From: Prolixibacteraceae bacterium
Lineage (GTDB): Bacteria; Bacteroidota; Bacteroidia; Bacteroidales; Prolixibacteraceae
Reading direction: 5' to 3'
Assembly: GCA_019459485.1 (NCBI GenBank)
Contig: JAIBEZ010000113.1
Location: 1-64,000 of the forward strand
Length of the DNA: 64,000 nucleotides
The position numbers and the translations under genes were made by a program. Every line of letters begins with the position of its first letter. Within the stretch, counting starts at the first letter, position 1. A model generated the notes under the pieces. That model was not told the DNA's origin and ran no database searches. It was given only the letters and a program-made list of their open reading frames with translations. Shown one piece after another: positions 25,403-33,947 of this stretch.

Positions 25403-27979
25403 CTATTGTTTCACCACCTGAAATTTTTCGTTTCCGCTACCAATCCTTCCATTTGTGCTCATTCCCTGAACTTCAATCACAAAATCGGAAATTACTTTTC
25501 CGGCAGTGACAGATATTTCGGCCTCACCGGTTTCGTCGATAATAAGTTCAGGAATCCATTGCAACGTTGTTCTGAAATCGCGTCGCACATTGGATGGTTC
25601 AGACTGAAATACCTTTGAACCCATGTCATCCTTGTCACGGCTGGTGTTTTTTTCCGTTTCCGGAGTTGATAATTGCGGACCTCTCTTCATAAATATCTCA
25701 ACAATGCCAACAGAGTTGAGCCCTGTATAACGCTGTATATCCATAGGATTGGTGGAGACATTGATGCGTTCAACTTCTGTTGGAGAAATGCTGGTGATGG
25801 CCGAAACATCGGTTCCTATTTGCTGCCCGTCTATTACAATTAATGCACCCCCCTGATAATTCAAAGAGTTTTCGCTGCCATAAAATACGATCTGATTGTT
25901 CGTCAATTTGTATGGTTTTATGGTTTTAATCACGTCCAGAATATTGGTTGAAGTACTCAACAACTTTTTCTGGTTATCGCTGGCAACAGTACTTGGATTA
26001 ACAATTTTTGGAGCCTTGTTAAACAAATCAGGGTTATTCCTGAAATAGCTTGCATCAATGCCCATATCATTGTATAACAGTGAACTGATTCTTCCTAATC
26101 CGGAAACATATTCTGAAATTCCTTCTTCAAAATTCTTAATGAAATCGATGTTCAGTTCCCGTTTTCCTTCGGGATCGGTCGCCTTTGCAGTAAAATCTTC
26201 TTTATTGGACTGATCGAGGTTTGGAAATGAAAACATACCATCCTGATTGGTGGTAGTGGTATGCAATTGCATGTTTTTGTTGTTCACCAGGCTAACCTTT
26301 GCCTTGTTTATCTTGTTTCCGTTTTTATCGGTTACAATTCCCGAGATGCCCTTGTTTTCCTGAATGTTATCCGAAGTATCTCCGGGTTTAAATTGCATTA
26401 TCTTTTGCCAGTCAAAATTCCCTTGCCGATTGGCAATCAGAAAAACATCCATCATTGCAGTATTTGTAATTTGTTCCTGAAAAGCTGCCGAAATAAGGCT
26501 GAATGGGGTTTCCAGTTCGGGTCCTGCCAAATGGTATTCTTCAATTTTCAGTGCTGCCGGGGTTTTTCGAAATTTATCGGCAACCGAAACGCTCACATTT
26601 CCACTTGCTGGCTGATTGTTTTCATCCGTCAACCTGATTTTAATTTTCATACTTTCACCTTGTTTCAGACTACTTTTCTCAGGCAAAACCTCCACTTTCA
26701 GGTGTTGCTTTTTATCGACATATACCAATCGCGTGGCCGGCAATTTTGTATCATCTGCAAAAACCGACAATAAATTAATTCCTTGCGGAAGAAATTCAGT
26801 TGGGATTTTTATCCGGCCTAAACCATTAATATCCATATCTGCAGCCCAGTTTAAACCACCTCCGTTGGTAGAAGTAATTGTAACGGCATGTTTTTGCTTG
26901 TCCGCGAAAATCAGATTGGCCGAGATAAATTCAGCATCGGTTTTGGCTATGGAAAAAGCAAGTCCGGAGGTGTTCGGAGCTGGCAAATCGAAGGTTTGGT
27001 TTTGCCCTGTTTTCCCTGAAATTACCAGTTTCAATTTTTGTTTTCCGTCATTTTCAACTGCAAACATGCCCAGGCCTTCGGTAAATGTTTTTACAATGGC
27101 AACCTGCTTTCCTTCCTGATTCACTACCGAACCTTCCAAATCCACAGGCATTCCCCAATTATTAAAAGCGGTAAAACCAATTTTAACCGGCACTCCTGTT
27201 AAAATCGTTCCGCCTTCAGGAAAAAAACTGATTTTAAGCGGATCGAGGTTTGAAGGAAGGAAAATTTCCTTTTTCCATTCATTTTTATTGTCGGTCAATT
27301 CGCAAATAAATGGTTCTCCATTCGATTTGGCAGGCAATGTAAATGTAACGACTGTGTTTCCGGAATCATCTGTTTTAAGTTTTCCCTTTCCGATAATTTC
27401 GGTGCCGTTCATTAATTGATAGCGCAACGAAGCATTTTTCACCGAAGCACCTGCAAGGTTTCTGATCATTACAGCAAGTTCGTTTTTCTGGCCTGAAACT
27501 GAAATACTGTCGCGGGCAACGGCTGAAACAATCCACTGGTCGCTGTATGCCGGATCAACATTTATTGGAGCGCAAAAAACTTCTTCAGGATTAATTTGCG
27601 ACAAAGTATAAGCAACCAGAAAATACTGGCCACGGGTAAGGTCGTCCGGGATTTCCAGATCGCCCGATGCTGATCCATTTGTTAGTTGCAGCAATTGAAA
27701 GGCTACCTGTCCGCCATTTTTATTGTATAATTTCACAATAAAATCCTGACTTTCTGTTGACAACAATTGCGTTTTTACATCGGTCACCGTTGCGTTGAAC
27801 CAGATTGTTTCTCCAGGCTTGTAGCATTGTTTATCGGTTGTGAGAAAAATTTTCTCTTTCGGAAAAACATTAAAATAATCGGTTACTTGTTGACTGATTT
27901 TCTTGGTTGGGCCATCGTTTTGTGCAAATACAAAAAAACAGTTGATGGTTAGAAATGCCAGAATTATTAAGGTTTTCAT
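25403..27979 (-). CDS. Secreted MG2-domain protein with a barrel-less TonB plug domain
   Basis: An 858-residue exported protein (signal peptide ending VFAQ). Residues of about 35-135 are an alpha-2-macroglobulin MG2-like domain (EKIFLTTDKQCYKPGETIWF). Further Ig-like repeats and a carboxypeptidase-regulatory-like module follow (GISGIVTDKNGNKINKAKV). Near residues 690-770 there is a TonB-receptor plug-like segment (GGALIVIDGQQIG, VGIVEIFMKRG), but no beta-barrel follows. It is the last gene of a sigma/FecR-led cluster, 6 bp after its upstream neighbour. Bacteroidota encode many such proteins of unknown role; envelope assembly or signalling is inferred. Confidence 0.75.
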   Translation of the reverse strand: MKTLIILAFLTINCFFVFAQNDGPTKKISQQVTDYFNVFPKEKIFLTTDKQCYKPGETIWFNATVTDVKTQLLSTESQDFIVKLYNKNGGQVAFQLLQLTNGSASGDLEIPDDLTRGQYFLVAYTLSQINPEEVFCAPINVDPAYSDQWIVSAVARDSISVSGQKNELAVMIRNLAGASVKNASLRYQLMNGTEIIGKGKLKTDDSGNTVVTFTLPAKSNGEPFICELTDNKNEWKKEIFLPSNLDPLKISFFPEGGTILTGVPVKIGFTAFNNWGMPVDLEGSVVNQEGKQVAIVKTFTEGLGMFAVENDGKQKLKLVISGKTGQNQTFDLPAPNTSGLAFSIAKTDAEFISANLIFADKQKHAVTITSTNGGGLNWAADMDINGLGRIKIPTEFLPQGINLLSVFADDTKLPATRLVYVDKKQHLKVEVLPEKSSLKQGESMKIKIRLTDENNQPASGNVSVSVADKFRKTPAALKIEEYHLAGPELETPFSLISAAFQEQITNTAMMDVFLIANRQGNFDWQKIMQFKPGDTSDNIQENKGISGIVTDKNGNKINKAKVSLVNNKNMQLHTTTTNQDGMFSFPNLDQSNKEDFTAKATDPEGKRELNIDFIKNFEEGISEYVSGLGRISSLLYNDMGIDASYFRNNPDLFNKAPKIVNPSTVASDNQKKLLSTSTNILDVIKTIKPYKLTNNQIVFYGSENSLNYQGGALIVIDGQQIGTDVSAITSISPTEVERINVSTNPMDIQRYTGLNSVGIVEIFMKRGPQLSTPETEKNTSRDKDDMGSKVFQSEPSNVRRDFRTTLQWIPELIIDETGEAEISVTAGKVISDFVIEVQGMSTNGRIGSGNEKFQVVKQ

Positions 27980-27985
27980 CTTAGT

Positions 27986-29563
27986 TTATTTTTCGATTAG
28001 TATGCTGTTTCCCTTTTCTGTGGGTTTAAATATCGAATCGTTTTCCAGGTAGTGCTTCTTAAGTGCCTTGCGCAAGGCTTCCGAAGGTTTTATGGTATTG
28101 TAATCGCCCCAGAAAGTTTCATCATAGTCGGTAATAATTTCAGTAAAAATGTCTTTCGAACTAAAAAGTTCGTTCCGCTTGAAGTGAGTTCCGTCATCGG
28201 CTTTAAAATCGGTAATGAGCAATTCGGAAGTACTGTGAAATATCGAGTTGATCTTGTCTTTTTTGCTTTTAACACGGAAATTTATGGAAGCCTGCGCATT
28301 GCTCAGGTGCCATTTGCCATCGACACGGCGGTAGCTTACCTGGTAATTTACCTGAACAGGTCTCACAAAAAAATCTTTGGGTTTTTTCCTGATCAGCGAT
28401 TCGTGGGCGAATTTCAATCCCGAACGGCTGAGCTCAAATTCTGCATGTACCAGCGCGAACGACGACATATCGACATACAATTTACCCTGATAACATGGGT
28501 AATCAACCTTTTCCTTTTGCTTGAACCGAATGACATACGTATCGCGGTTATTCAGTTCAACTATCTGATCGAGTGAGTATTTGTAAAATTCGCGGAATTC
28601 GGGATCGAGAAACGAATCGAGTGTTTTTACCACGTCCAACTTGGTAATATAATACGGTCCGCCCTGAATTTTAAAATCGACGAACTTGAAAGGCTTTACA
28701 TTCAGGCTTTTCCGGCCTTTTAAATACTTCACTTTGTCCTCGGCAAAAGTATTCTCGTACGACGACTTTCTTATTTCCAGGATGGCTTCTGCAACATCAA
28801 TGTAATCGTTGTCCTGCTTCAGCACTTCGCGGTAGAATGCAGTCATTATCTCCGGATTGCGTGGATAATTGAGCGAAATTTTCGACAATATCCGGCCAAG
28901 GATGTCTTGTGGATTGATAACTGTAACTTTAATCTCTTTAATCGGAAATGAAGTTGGCCGGAGAAAAATTGTTGCTGCTGCATCGGTAACTTGAGTAACC
29001 GGAATATGGTACTGTTTGTATCCCAAACAGGAAATTGCAATGGTATCATTTATCATTGTCCCGGGTATTTTTAACTCAAATTCACCATCAATATTCGATA
29101 AGGTTCCGATGTTTTTTCCCACAACCGAAATACTTGTATATGGCAACACGTCTTTCTCTTCGCGATCAATTATTTTTCCGCGAAAGTTGATGATTATTGG
29201 CTTTTCAACGAATATCTCCTCCTCTTTTTTTTTTATTTTTTCATCTTCAGGCTTGGCGATAATAACCTGATCGTCGAGCACCCGGTAAACAAATTTTGAT
29301 TCTAAAAACAGGTCGAGAATTTCTTTAATAGTTTTATCCGAAAGTGAAGCATCAATTTTTTTCGCATCATCAATCAGCGATGCATCGTACGAAAAATAGA
29401 TTTGTGTTTTTAACGATATTTTCTCAAAAACCGAAGCAATGGTTTCATTTTTAACTTCAATTGTAACTCTTTTATCCAGCGCGGAATTGTTTTCCCTTTG
29501 TCCGAAGGTAACCTTCAAAGACAAAAGGAAAACAATCAGGACAAGTCCGCAGGATAATTTCAT
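27986..29563 (-). CDS. STN-domain protein with carboxypeptidase-regulatory-like module
   Basis: A 525-residue exported protein (signal ending TFGQ). Residues of about 30-100 are an STN (secretin/TonB short N-terminal) domain (VTIEVKNETIASVFEKISLK). A CarboxypepD_reg-like domain follows at about 128-205 (FRGKIIDREEKDVLPYTSIS). The remaining 300 residues form an uncharacterised beta-rich domain with YYKYSLDQIVELNNRDTY-like segments. STN domains normally sit on TonB-dependent transducers and contact FecR; here the domain sits on a protein with no plug or barrel. It lies between an STN-protease gene and the MG2/plug gene. Confidence 0.8.
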   Translation of the reverse strand: MKLSCGLVLIVFLLSLKVTFGQRENNSALDKRVTIEVKNETIASVFEKISLKTQIYFSYDASLIDDAKKIDASLSDKTIKEILDLFLESKFVYRVLDDQVIIAKPEDEKIKKKEEEIFVEKPIIINFRGKIIDREEKDVLPYTSISVVGKNIGTLSNIDGEFELKIPGTMINDTIAISCLGYKQYHIPVTQVTDAAATIFLRPTSFPIKEIKVTVINPQDILGRILSKISLNYPRNPEIMTAFYREVLKQDNDYIDVAEAILEIRKSSYENTFAEDKVKYLKGRKSLNVKPFKFVDFKIQGGPYYITKLDVVKTLDSFLDPEFREFYKYSLDQIVELNNRDTYVIRFKQKEKVDYPCYQGKLYVDMSSFALVHAEFELSRSGLKFAHESLIRKKPKDFFVRPVQVNYQVSYRRVDGKWHLSNAQASINFRVKSKKDKINSIFHSTSELLITDFKADDGTHFKRNELFSSKDIFTEIITDYDETFWGDYNTIKPSEALRKALKKHYLENDSIFKPTEKGNSILIEK

Positions 29564-29707
29564 TCGAAAATGACGGAATTAGTAAATTGATTATTAAGCG
29601 TTCTCATGGAACTCACATGCCACAAAAAATTCTTTTTGAACATCAATGTTCATGCTCGTTTTGTGTGGCCTCCGATGAAATTATTTCTGCGGCATGTTCG
29701 TTTCATT

Positions 29708-31324
29708 CTAAAACATTTTTTTCAGGAAGAATTCGGTTTTTACCTGTTCTCCATTTCTGAGGACAGTCATTTTTATTCTTCTTTCTTCCTGGCTTTGGAA
29801 CAGCAAATTTATGTCATTTAAATTTAAGGTTTTATGATTGCTGTTGTTAATTGCAATAATCTGGTCGTTTTCCTGGAGCCCGGCATAATAAGCAGGAGAA
29901 TTTGTCCGGATGTTACTTATCAGGAATATTGGAGCTCCCGGCATCGGATTGGTTACTTCCAGTCCGCTCATATTGTAATTAAACTGATCTTTTATATCAC
30001 TGTTTGGCCTCAGGATCAGCCGTTTATTCGGATAATCCATGGTGACATAAAAACGGCGGAGAATTTCGGCGCCAAGTGTTCCGTTGCGGTCGTTTTTGCC
30101 AATTAACTGATCGACCAGTTCACTATCAGGAAAAGCAACTATTGGTTCATAAAGTACCAGAGGCCCAACCCAAATGGCTCCGATCCGTCCTTTTTTACCA
30201 AACAAATCGCCACTCAGGCCACGTCCAAGAAATGTTTCAATGTGGTTTTCAGGAAGCGATATCCGGCTATCGGAATTGGTCGATAACCAAAGGGCATCGC
30301 TTGCACCGGTATCAACCAGCAGTTTAACCGGAACATCTTCGTTTTTGTCTGTTACGATGCTGGTTCTTACAAACGGTTTGTTCTGTTCAAAAGTCAACGG
30401 AAAAACGATGTCTTTTTCTTTTTCTTTGTAAGTATAGAATTCTGGTTTAATCAGGGTTATTTTGTGGGCTGTGTAATCAATTTTCACCACGTAATCTTTG
30501 AAAAGGTTAAAGCCAATGAGGCCGTGTACCGGAATTCCGAGAATATGTGAAATCTGAAAATTTTCGCTGATTATCATTTGTATTTCCTGATCATAAGCTA
30601 CCAATCCGTTGATATTAATCACATTGTTGCCCGACCGGTAAGCTGTAATCTGCTCGCCTTCGCCCAATCCTTTTATATTGATGGGCTGAAGAAAATTCAG
30701 GTTCAGCTTGTTTACAAACGGAAGTTCTGTAATGATCGGATAGCGAACGCCAGTATCCAGAATAAAATTAAGCGTATCGGAATTGTTAATGGCCACCGGG
30801 ATAATAATCAGATTGCTTGATGATTTGAAATCAATTGTGATTGACTTTTTCTTCGGATTGTCGAAAACAAATCCGGTTTGATCGCTGTAATTTCTGATTT
30901 TCTTGTCGTAATCAAGACTTTTGTCCATTGGAACGTAATCCCTGATAACCAATATGTTGTCCTCAATTTCAAACAGAAGGTAAAAATCCTTCATGAGTTG
31001 GTCAAGTACATATTTAATTGGTTTGTTCGATACGTTCAGATTGATGTTTTTCCCTTCAATCAGTTTCGAATTGTATGAATAATCGAGGTTAAGATAATTG
31101 CAAATACGTTCGATTACGTTCGAAAGAGCTTCGTTTTCAGCGTAAATACTGATATTCTGATCGAGCACATTGGGAGTCTGATCATCGTTTTGTTCTTGTT
31201 TAGTATTTTGACGGGCATTTTGCTTTTTTGCCGGTTTCTGACCAAAGCTTGAAAACGATGTCGCAGAGATTAATAAACATAATACAAAAAATATAATGTG
31301 AGTTACTATTCTATTTGTTTTCAT
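29708..31324 (-). CDS. STN domain - tandem aspartyl protease - PDZ fusion protein
   Basis: A 538-residue exported protein. After the signal peptide (about 1-29) and an Asn/Gln-rich linker there is an STN domain (about 55-128). Two retropepsin-like halves follow, each with a catalytic triplet: FILDTGVRYP (Asp190) and LLVDTGASDALW (Asp338). Both active-site aspartates are therefore in one chain. Residues of about 455-530 form a PDZ domain (NSPAYYAGLQENDQIIAINN). The protease-PDZ part is common in Bacteroidota; an STN domain in front of it is unusual. It is encoded 20 bp downstream of fecR, so a role in the same surface-signalling cascade is likely. Confidence 0.83.
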   Translation of the reverse strand: MKTNRIVTHIIFFVLCLLISATSFSSFGQKPAKKQNARQNTKQEQNDDQTPNVLDQNISIYAENEALSNVIERICNYLNLDYSYNSKLIEGKNINLNVSNKPIKYVLDQLMKDFYLLFEIEDNILVIRDYVPMDKSLDYDKKIRNYSDQTGFVFDNPKKKSITIDFKSSSNLIIIPVAINNSDTLNFILDTGVRYPIITELPFVNKLNLNFLQPINIKGLGEGEQITAYRSGNNVININGLVAYDQEIQMIISENFQISHILGIPVHGLIGFNLFKDYVVKIDYTAHKITLIKPEFYTYKEKEKDIVFPLTFEQNKPFVRTSIVTDKNEDVPVKLLVDTGASDALWLSTNSDSRISLPENHIETFLGRGLSGDLFGKKGRIGAIWVGPLVLYEPIVAFPDSELVDQLIGKNDRNGTLGAEILRRFYVTMDYPNKRLILRPNSDIKDQFNYNMSGLEVTNPMPGAPIFLISNIRTNSPAYYAGLQENDQIIAINNSNHKTLNLNDINLLFQSQEERRIKMTVLRNGEQVKTEFFLKKMF

Positions 31325-31344
31325 GGCATTTCAAATTACAAAAA

Positions 31345-32376
31345 TTAGGATTTTGCCTTTAAAATATACTGCCCGTCAATCTTTTGTGTTTCCATTTGGA
31401 AAGTGGTTTCGATTACCTTCAGGATAAAATCAAGCGGATAATCATTGAAATGGGCAGTGAGTAGCAGTCCGTTCAATTTAGGATCGGCTAGACGGATGTT
31501 CACTTTGTAAACTTTTTCAAGATTGCTAATTACTTCGTTAAGCGAAGTCGCCCTGAAAATCAGGTTGTGGGTTTTCCAGGCCATAAAATTGGGGTTCTGA
31601 TTGGTGGTTTTCAGCAATGCATTGCTCGAATACACCAGTGTTCCCTTATCGCCCGGATCAAGGATCAGTTCATCGGTTTGTTCGGTCACATTTAACTTGT
31701 TTGAAACCTGCACTTTGCCGGTTTCGACTATAACTTCTACCAATCTCGCACGCGGATAAGCACTTACATTAAAACTGGTACCAAGCACTTTAATTTGTGC
31801 ATTTCCGGCGTGAATGATAAAAGGTTTATTTTTATTGGGTTTAACTTCAAAAAATGCTTCTCCTTCAATGGTAACTTCGCGGGTTTCTTTTCCAAATCTT
31901 TTCGGGTACTTCAATTGCGTATCGCTATTCAGGCTTACCAAAGTTCCATCGGGTAATTTAAACGATTTAACAACCTGATCGGCTGATGAAATCTCAAGCA
32001 TTTTGGTTAATTCCGCTTTATTTGAAACCATTTCGTATCCGGCTACCGATAGCAAAACGGCCACCAAAACCGCAGCAGCATAGCGCATCAGCGGATTCGA
32101 AAATAATTTTCTGAACCTTGTGATTTTGCTTTGCGATTTTTTCTGAATCTTATTCTGAACTTTTTCCAATGCTTCCTCAGCCGGGTATTTTTTCAGATCA
32201 AAGTATAAATCAACCTTTTCGACCACCTTGAGAAGCTGATTTTTCTCCTCTGGCCCGGAAAGCAATTCTTCGGCAATCTTATTTTTTTCTTCAGCAGTCA
32301 GTTTCAGGTCATCGTCGTAAATCGACATGGCCAGCAATGCCCACTTTTCGTCTTCTATGTTGTGATTTGGTTTCAT
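31345..32376 (-). CDS. FecR-family anti-sigma factor
   Basis: A 343-residue protein: a cytosolic N-terminal region (about 1-85), one transmembrane segment (YAAAVLVAVLLSVAGYEMV, about 98-117) and a periplasmic FecR domain (DGTLVSLNSDTQLKYPKRF, GEAFFEVKPNKNKPFIIHAG). The C-terminal domain (LNEVISNLEKVYKVNIRLAD) resembles DUF4974/STN-like folds. It holds the sigma factor encoded 28 bp upstream and releases it on a signal from the outer membrane. Confidence 0.95.
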   Translation of the reverse strand: MKPNHNIEDEKWALLAMSIYDDDLKLTAEEKNKIAEELLSGPEEKNQLLKVVEKVDLYFDLKKYPAEEALEKVQNKIQKKSQSKITRFRKLFSNPLMRYAAAVLVAVLLSVAGYEMVSNKAELTKMLEISSADQVVKSFKLPDGTLVSLNSDTQLKYPKRFGKETREVTIEGEAFFEVKPNKNKPFIIHAGNAQIKVLGTSFNVSAYPRARLVEVIVETGKVQVSNKLNVTEQTDELILDPGDKGTLVYSSNALLKTTNQNPNFMAWKTHNLIFRATSLNEVISNLEKVYKVNIRLADPKLNGLLLTAHFNDYPLDFILKVIETTFQMETQKIDGQYILKAKS

Positions 32377-32404
32377 ATTGCCTTAATGACATTATAGTAA
32401 TGGT

Positions 32405-33004
32405 TTAACCCTTATTGCAGGTGCGCGATTTTTTAAAAAGCAGAAAAAGCGACACCAAATGGTGGCTGAATTCCTTCAAATCTTCGCGTAAGTGTTTCAA
32501 CGCCAGACCCATCTGTGCTTCTACTGTTTTTATTGAAATATTTAACTCCTCTGCAATCTCTTTATACTTCAGTCCCTGTTCGCGGCTTAGCCTGAATATC
32601 TCCTGACGTTTTGCCGGCAACGAATCAATACTTTTTTCAATTCGTTTCAACAGATCAACTTCAACATAATACTGATCGGGATTGACATCCTGATGAGCTG
32701 ATTCTTTCACCATGCTGGCATATTGCTGTCTGATTTTTTGGTGCTGGATCTGGTTCAGGCACTGATTGCGCACTGACCTGAAGAGATAATGTTTAACGGA
32801 TGTTTCAATGTTTAACGATTCACGCTTTTCCCAAATACGCACAAACATATCCTGAACGGTTTCCTCGGCCATTTCGCTGTCGTGCAGAAACTGACGGGCA
32901 AAGTGGCACATAGAAGAATAATATTTACGAAACAAGTCGTTAAAAGCACGCTCGTCTCCCTCTTTTAGTCTTTGATAAAGTTCTTTCTCGTCGGTCAATT
33001 CCAT
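32405..33004 (-). CDS. ECF RNA polymerase sigma-70 factor (FecI-like, Bacteroidetes type)
   Basis: A 199-residue sigma factor with region 2 (FNDLFRKYYSSMCHFARQFL, TVQDMFVRIWEKR) and region 4 (LPAKRQEIFRLSREQGLKYK and EIAEELNISIKTVEAQMGLA). It is slightly longer than average because of a C-terminal tail of about 25 residues (HHLVSLFLLFKKSRTCNKG). It is the first gene of a five-gene minus-strand cluster with fecR and three exported proteins. Confidence 0.95.
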   Translation of the reverse strand: MELTDEKELYQRLKEGDERAFNDLFRKYYSSMCHFARQFLHDSEMAEETVQDMFVRIWEKRESLNIETSVKHYLFRSVRNQCLNQIQHQKIRQQYASMVKESAHQDVNPDQYYVEVDLLKRIEKSIDSLPAKRQEIFRLSREQGLKYKEIAEELNISIKTVEAQMGLALKHLREDLKEFSHHLVSLFLLFKKSRTCNKG

Positions 33005-33139
33005 AAGTTCTGCGCAATACGCGGCGATTTTGAGAATTCGGCTAAAGGTATAAAAAAATTGAAATCTGCTTTAATTTCCTCAAAACTTATGTTTGCAACC
33101 TGTGCAAAAATGAAAAAGATAAAATATTGTCTGAAAAGC

Positions 33140-33169
33140 TTTGTTCAAAGGAATTTTCCATTATTTTTG
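33140..33169 (+). promoter_or_regulatory. Promoter of tRNA-Leu
   Basis: TTTG (33140-33143) and TATTTTTG (33162-33169), 18 bp apart, fit the Bacteroidota -33/-7 consensus. The tRNA begins 19 bp after the -7 box. Confidence 0.7.
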
Positions 33170-33187
33170 CAGCCGGTTTACAAACAA

Positions 33188-33271
33188 GCCCGAATGGCGG
33201 AATTGGTAGACGCGCTGGACTCAAAATCCAGTGATAGCAATATCGTGCCGGTTCGATTCCGGCTTCGGGTA
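33188..33271 (+). tRNA. tRNA-Leu (anticodon CAA)
   Basis: An 84-nt class II tRNA. The acceptor stem is gcccgaa/ttcgggt with discriminator A; the D-arm is ggcggaattggtagacgc; the anticodon stem-loop ctggactcaaaatccag has anticodon CAA. A long variable arm follows, and the T-arm is ccggttcgattccgg. The first acceptor pair is G-U. Its 3' end forms one att copy of the integrated island. Confidence 0.96.
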
Positions 33272-33272
33272 C
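33259..33272 (+). other. att direct repeat inside the tRNA-Leu 3' end (tRNA side)
   Basis: ccggcttcgggtac, repeated exactly at 46556-46569 in the same orientation. It covers the 3' T-arm and acceptor end of the tRNA, the usual core for tyrosine recombinases. Confidence 0.85.
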
Positions 33273-33275
33273 TTT

Positions 33276-33310
33276 AAAACCCCTTAACTGATTGACAGTT
33301 AAGGGGTTTT
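33276..33310. terminator. Intrinsic terminator just inside the island after tRNA-Leu
   Basis: aaaaccccttaact (33276-33289) and agttaaggggtttt (33297-33310) form a perfect 14-bp stem, followed by tggtttttt. It lies 4 bp inside the island from the att core, so the tRNA transcript is ended by island DNA. Confidence 0.85.
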
Positions 33311-33319
33311 TGGTTTTTT

Positions 33320-33340
33320 GGGGAACGAATAGGGAACGAA
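33320..33340 (+). repeat. Arm-type repeat pair, left end of island
   Basis: Two near-tandem copies of gGGGAACGAA (ggggaacgaa at 33320-33329 and gggaacgaa at 33332-33340). The same pair occurs near the other end at 46419-46440 in the same orientation. The position 48 bp inside the att core fits integrase arm-binding sites. Confidence 0.55.
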
Positions 33341-33659
33341 CTATGTTTTTCGATGCGTTTTTTTGGCAAAAAGAAAACCCACATTGCTGCGGGCTTTCAG
33401 TTGGCTCCAGAATTAAATAGTTTCCAGAAATTAAAAACTAGAGCCTGGACATCAAAAATCATCTATAATTGTTAAAAAGAGGCTAAAAACCCTTACTTTT
33501 TATTTCTGTGCTTAGAATCATTCTAAATAATATAAGTTTTCCCATCAAAAAAAAGTCAAAATTCGCATTTTCAGATATTTAACCAATAAAAAGCCTTTCA
33601 TTTATCTCTTTTGTCTAACAATCACCCCGCACCGCCCTGAACGTGTTTTGTGCGCACGC
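33341..33659. other. Non-coding left end of the island
   Basis: AT-rich sequence between the arm-type repeat and the first minus-strand stop codon. I see no credible gene or RNA in it. A weak hairpin around acccacattgctgcgggct (about 33377) may end the minus-strand transcript or be incidental. Confidence 0.5.
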
Positions 33660-33938
33660 TTATAATGAAGGTGTAATATGCCCAGAGTTTTTATTTTTAA
33701 CCATCTCATAATTAGTATTTTCTATAACTGAACGCATGATTCCCAACAGTTGCTTTGCATTAAATTTTCTTTCTTGCAAACATCGGTAATAATGGGCTGA
33801 AGCCATCCCGGAACCTCTAAGTTTATCTTTCACCGGAACTCGAGAAAGCTCAATCAATTCATGGAGGCCACTCTGCAACTCTCTAAATTGTTCTGCTTCT
33901 TTGTACATCGCTCCGAACGACTTGTTTGATCTTTCCAT
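33660..33938 (-). CDS. Hypothetical protein at the end of the island's late cluster
   Basis: A 92-residue protein, unrecognised. It is helical and charged at the N-terminus (MERSNKSFGAMYKEAEQFRE), with a middle stretch VPVKDKLRGSGMASAHYYRC that could be a small DNA-binding helix pair. It starts 9 bp after the tape-measure-like gene and is the last gene before the left att. Confidence 0.6.
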   Translation of the reverse strand: MERSNKSFGAMYKEAEQFRELQSGLHELIELSRVPVKDKLRGSGMASAHYYRCLQERKFNAKQLLGIMRSVIENTNYEMVKNKNSGHITPSL

Positions 33939-33947
33939 GGTTATGAT

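Noticed and set aside
33313-33341. CRISPR-like repeats near the left island end
   Set aside because: Only two copies without spacers; better explained as integrase arm sites.
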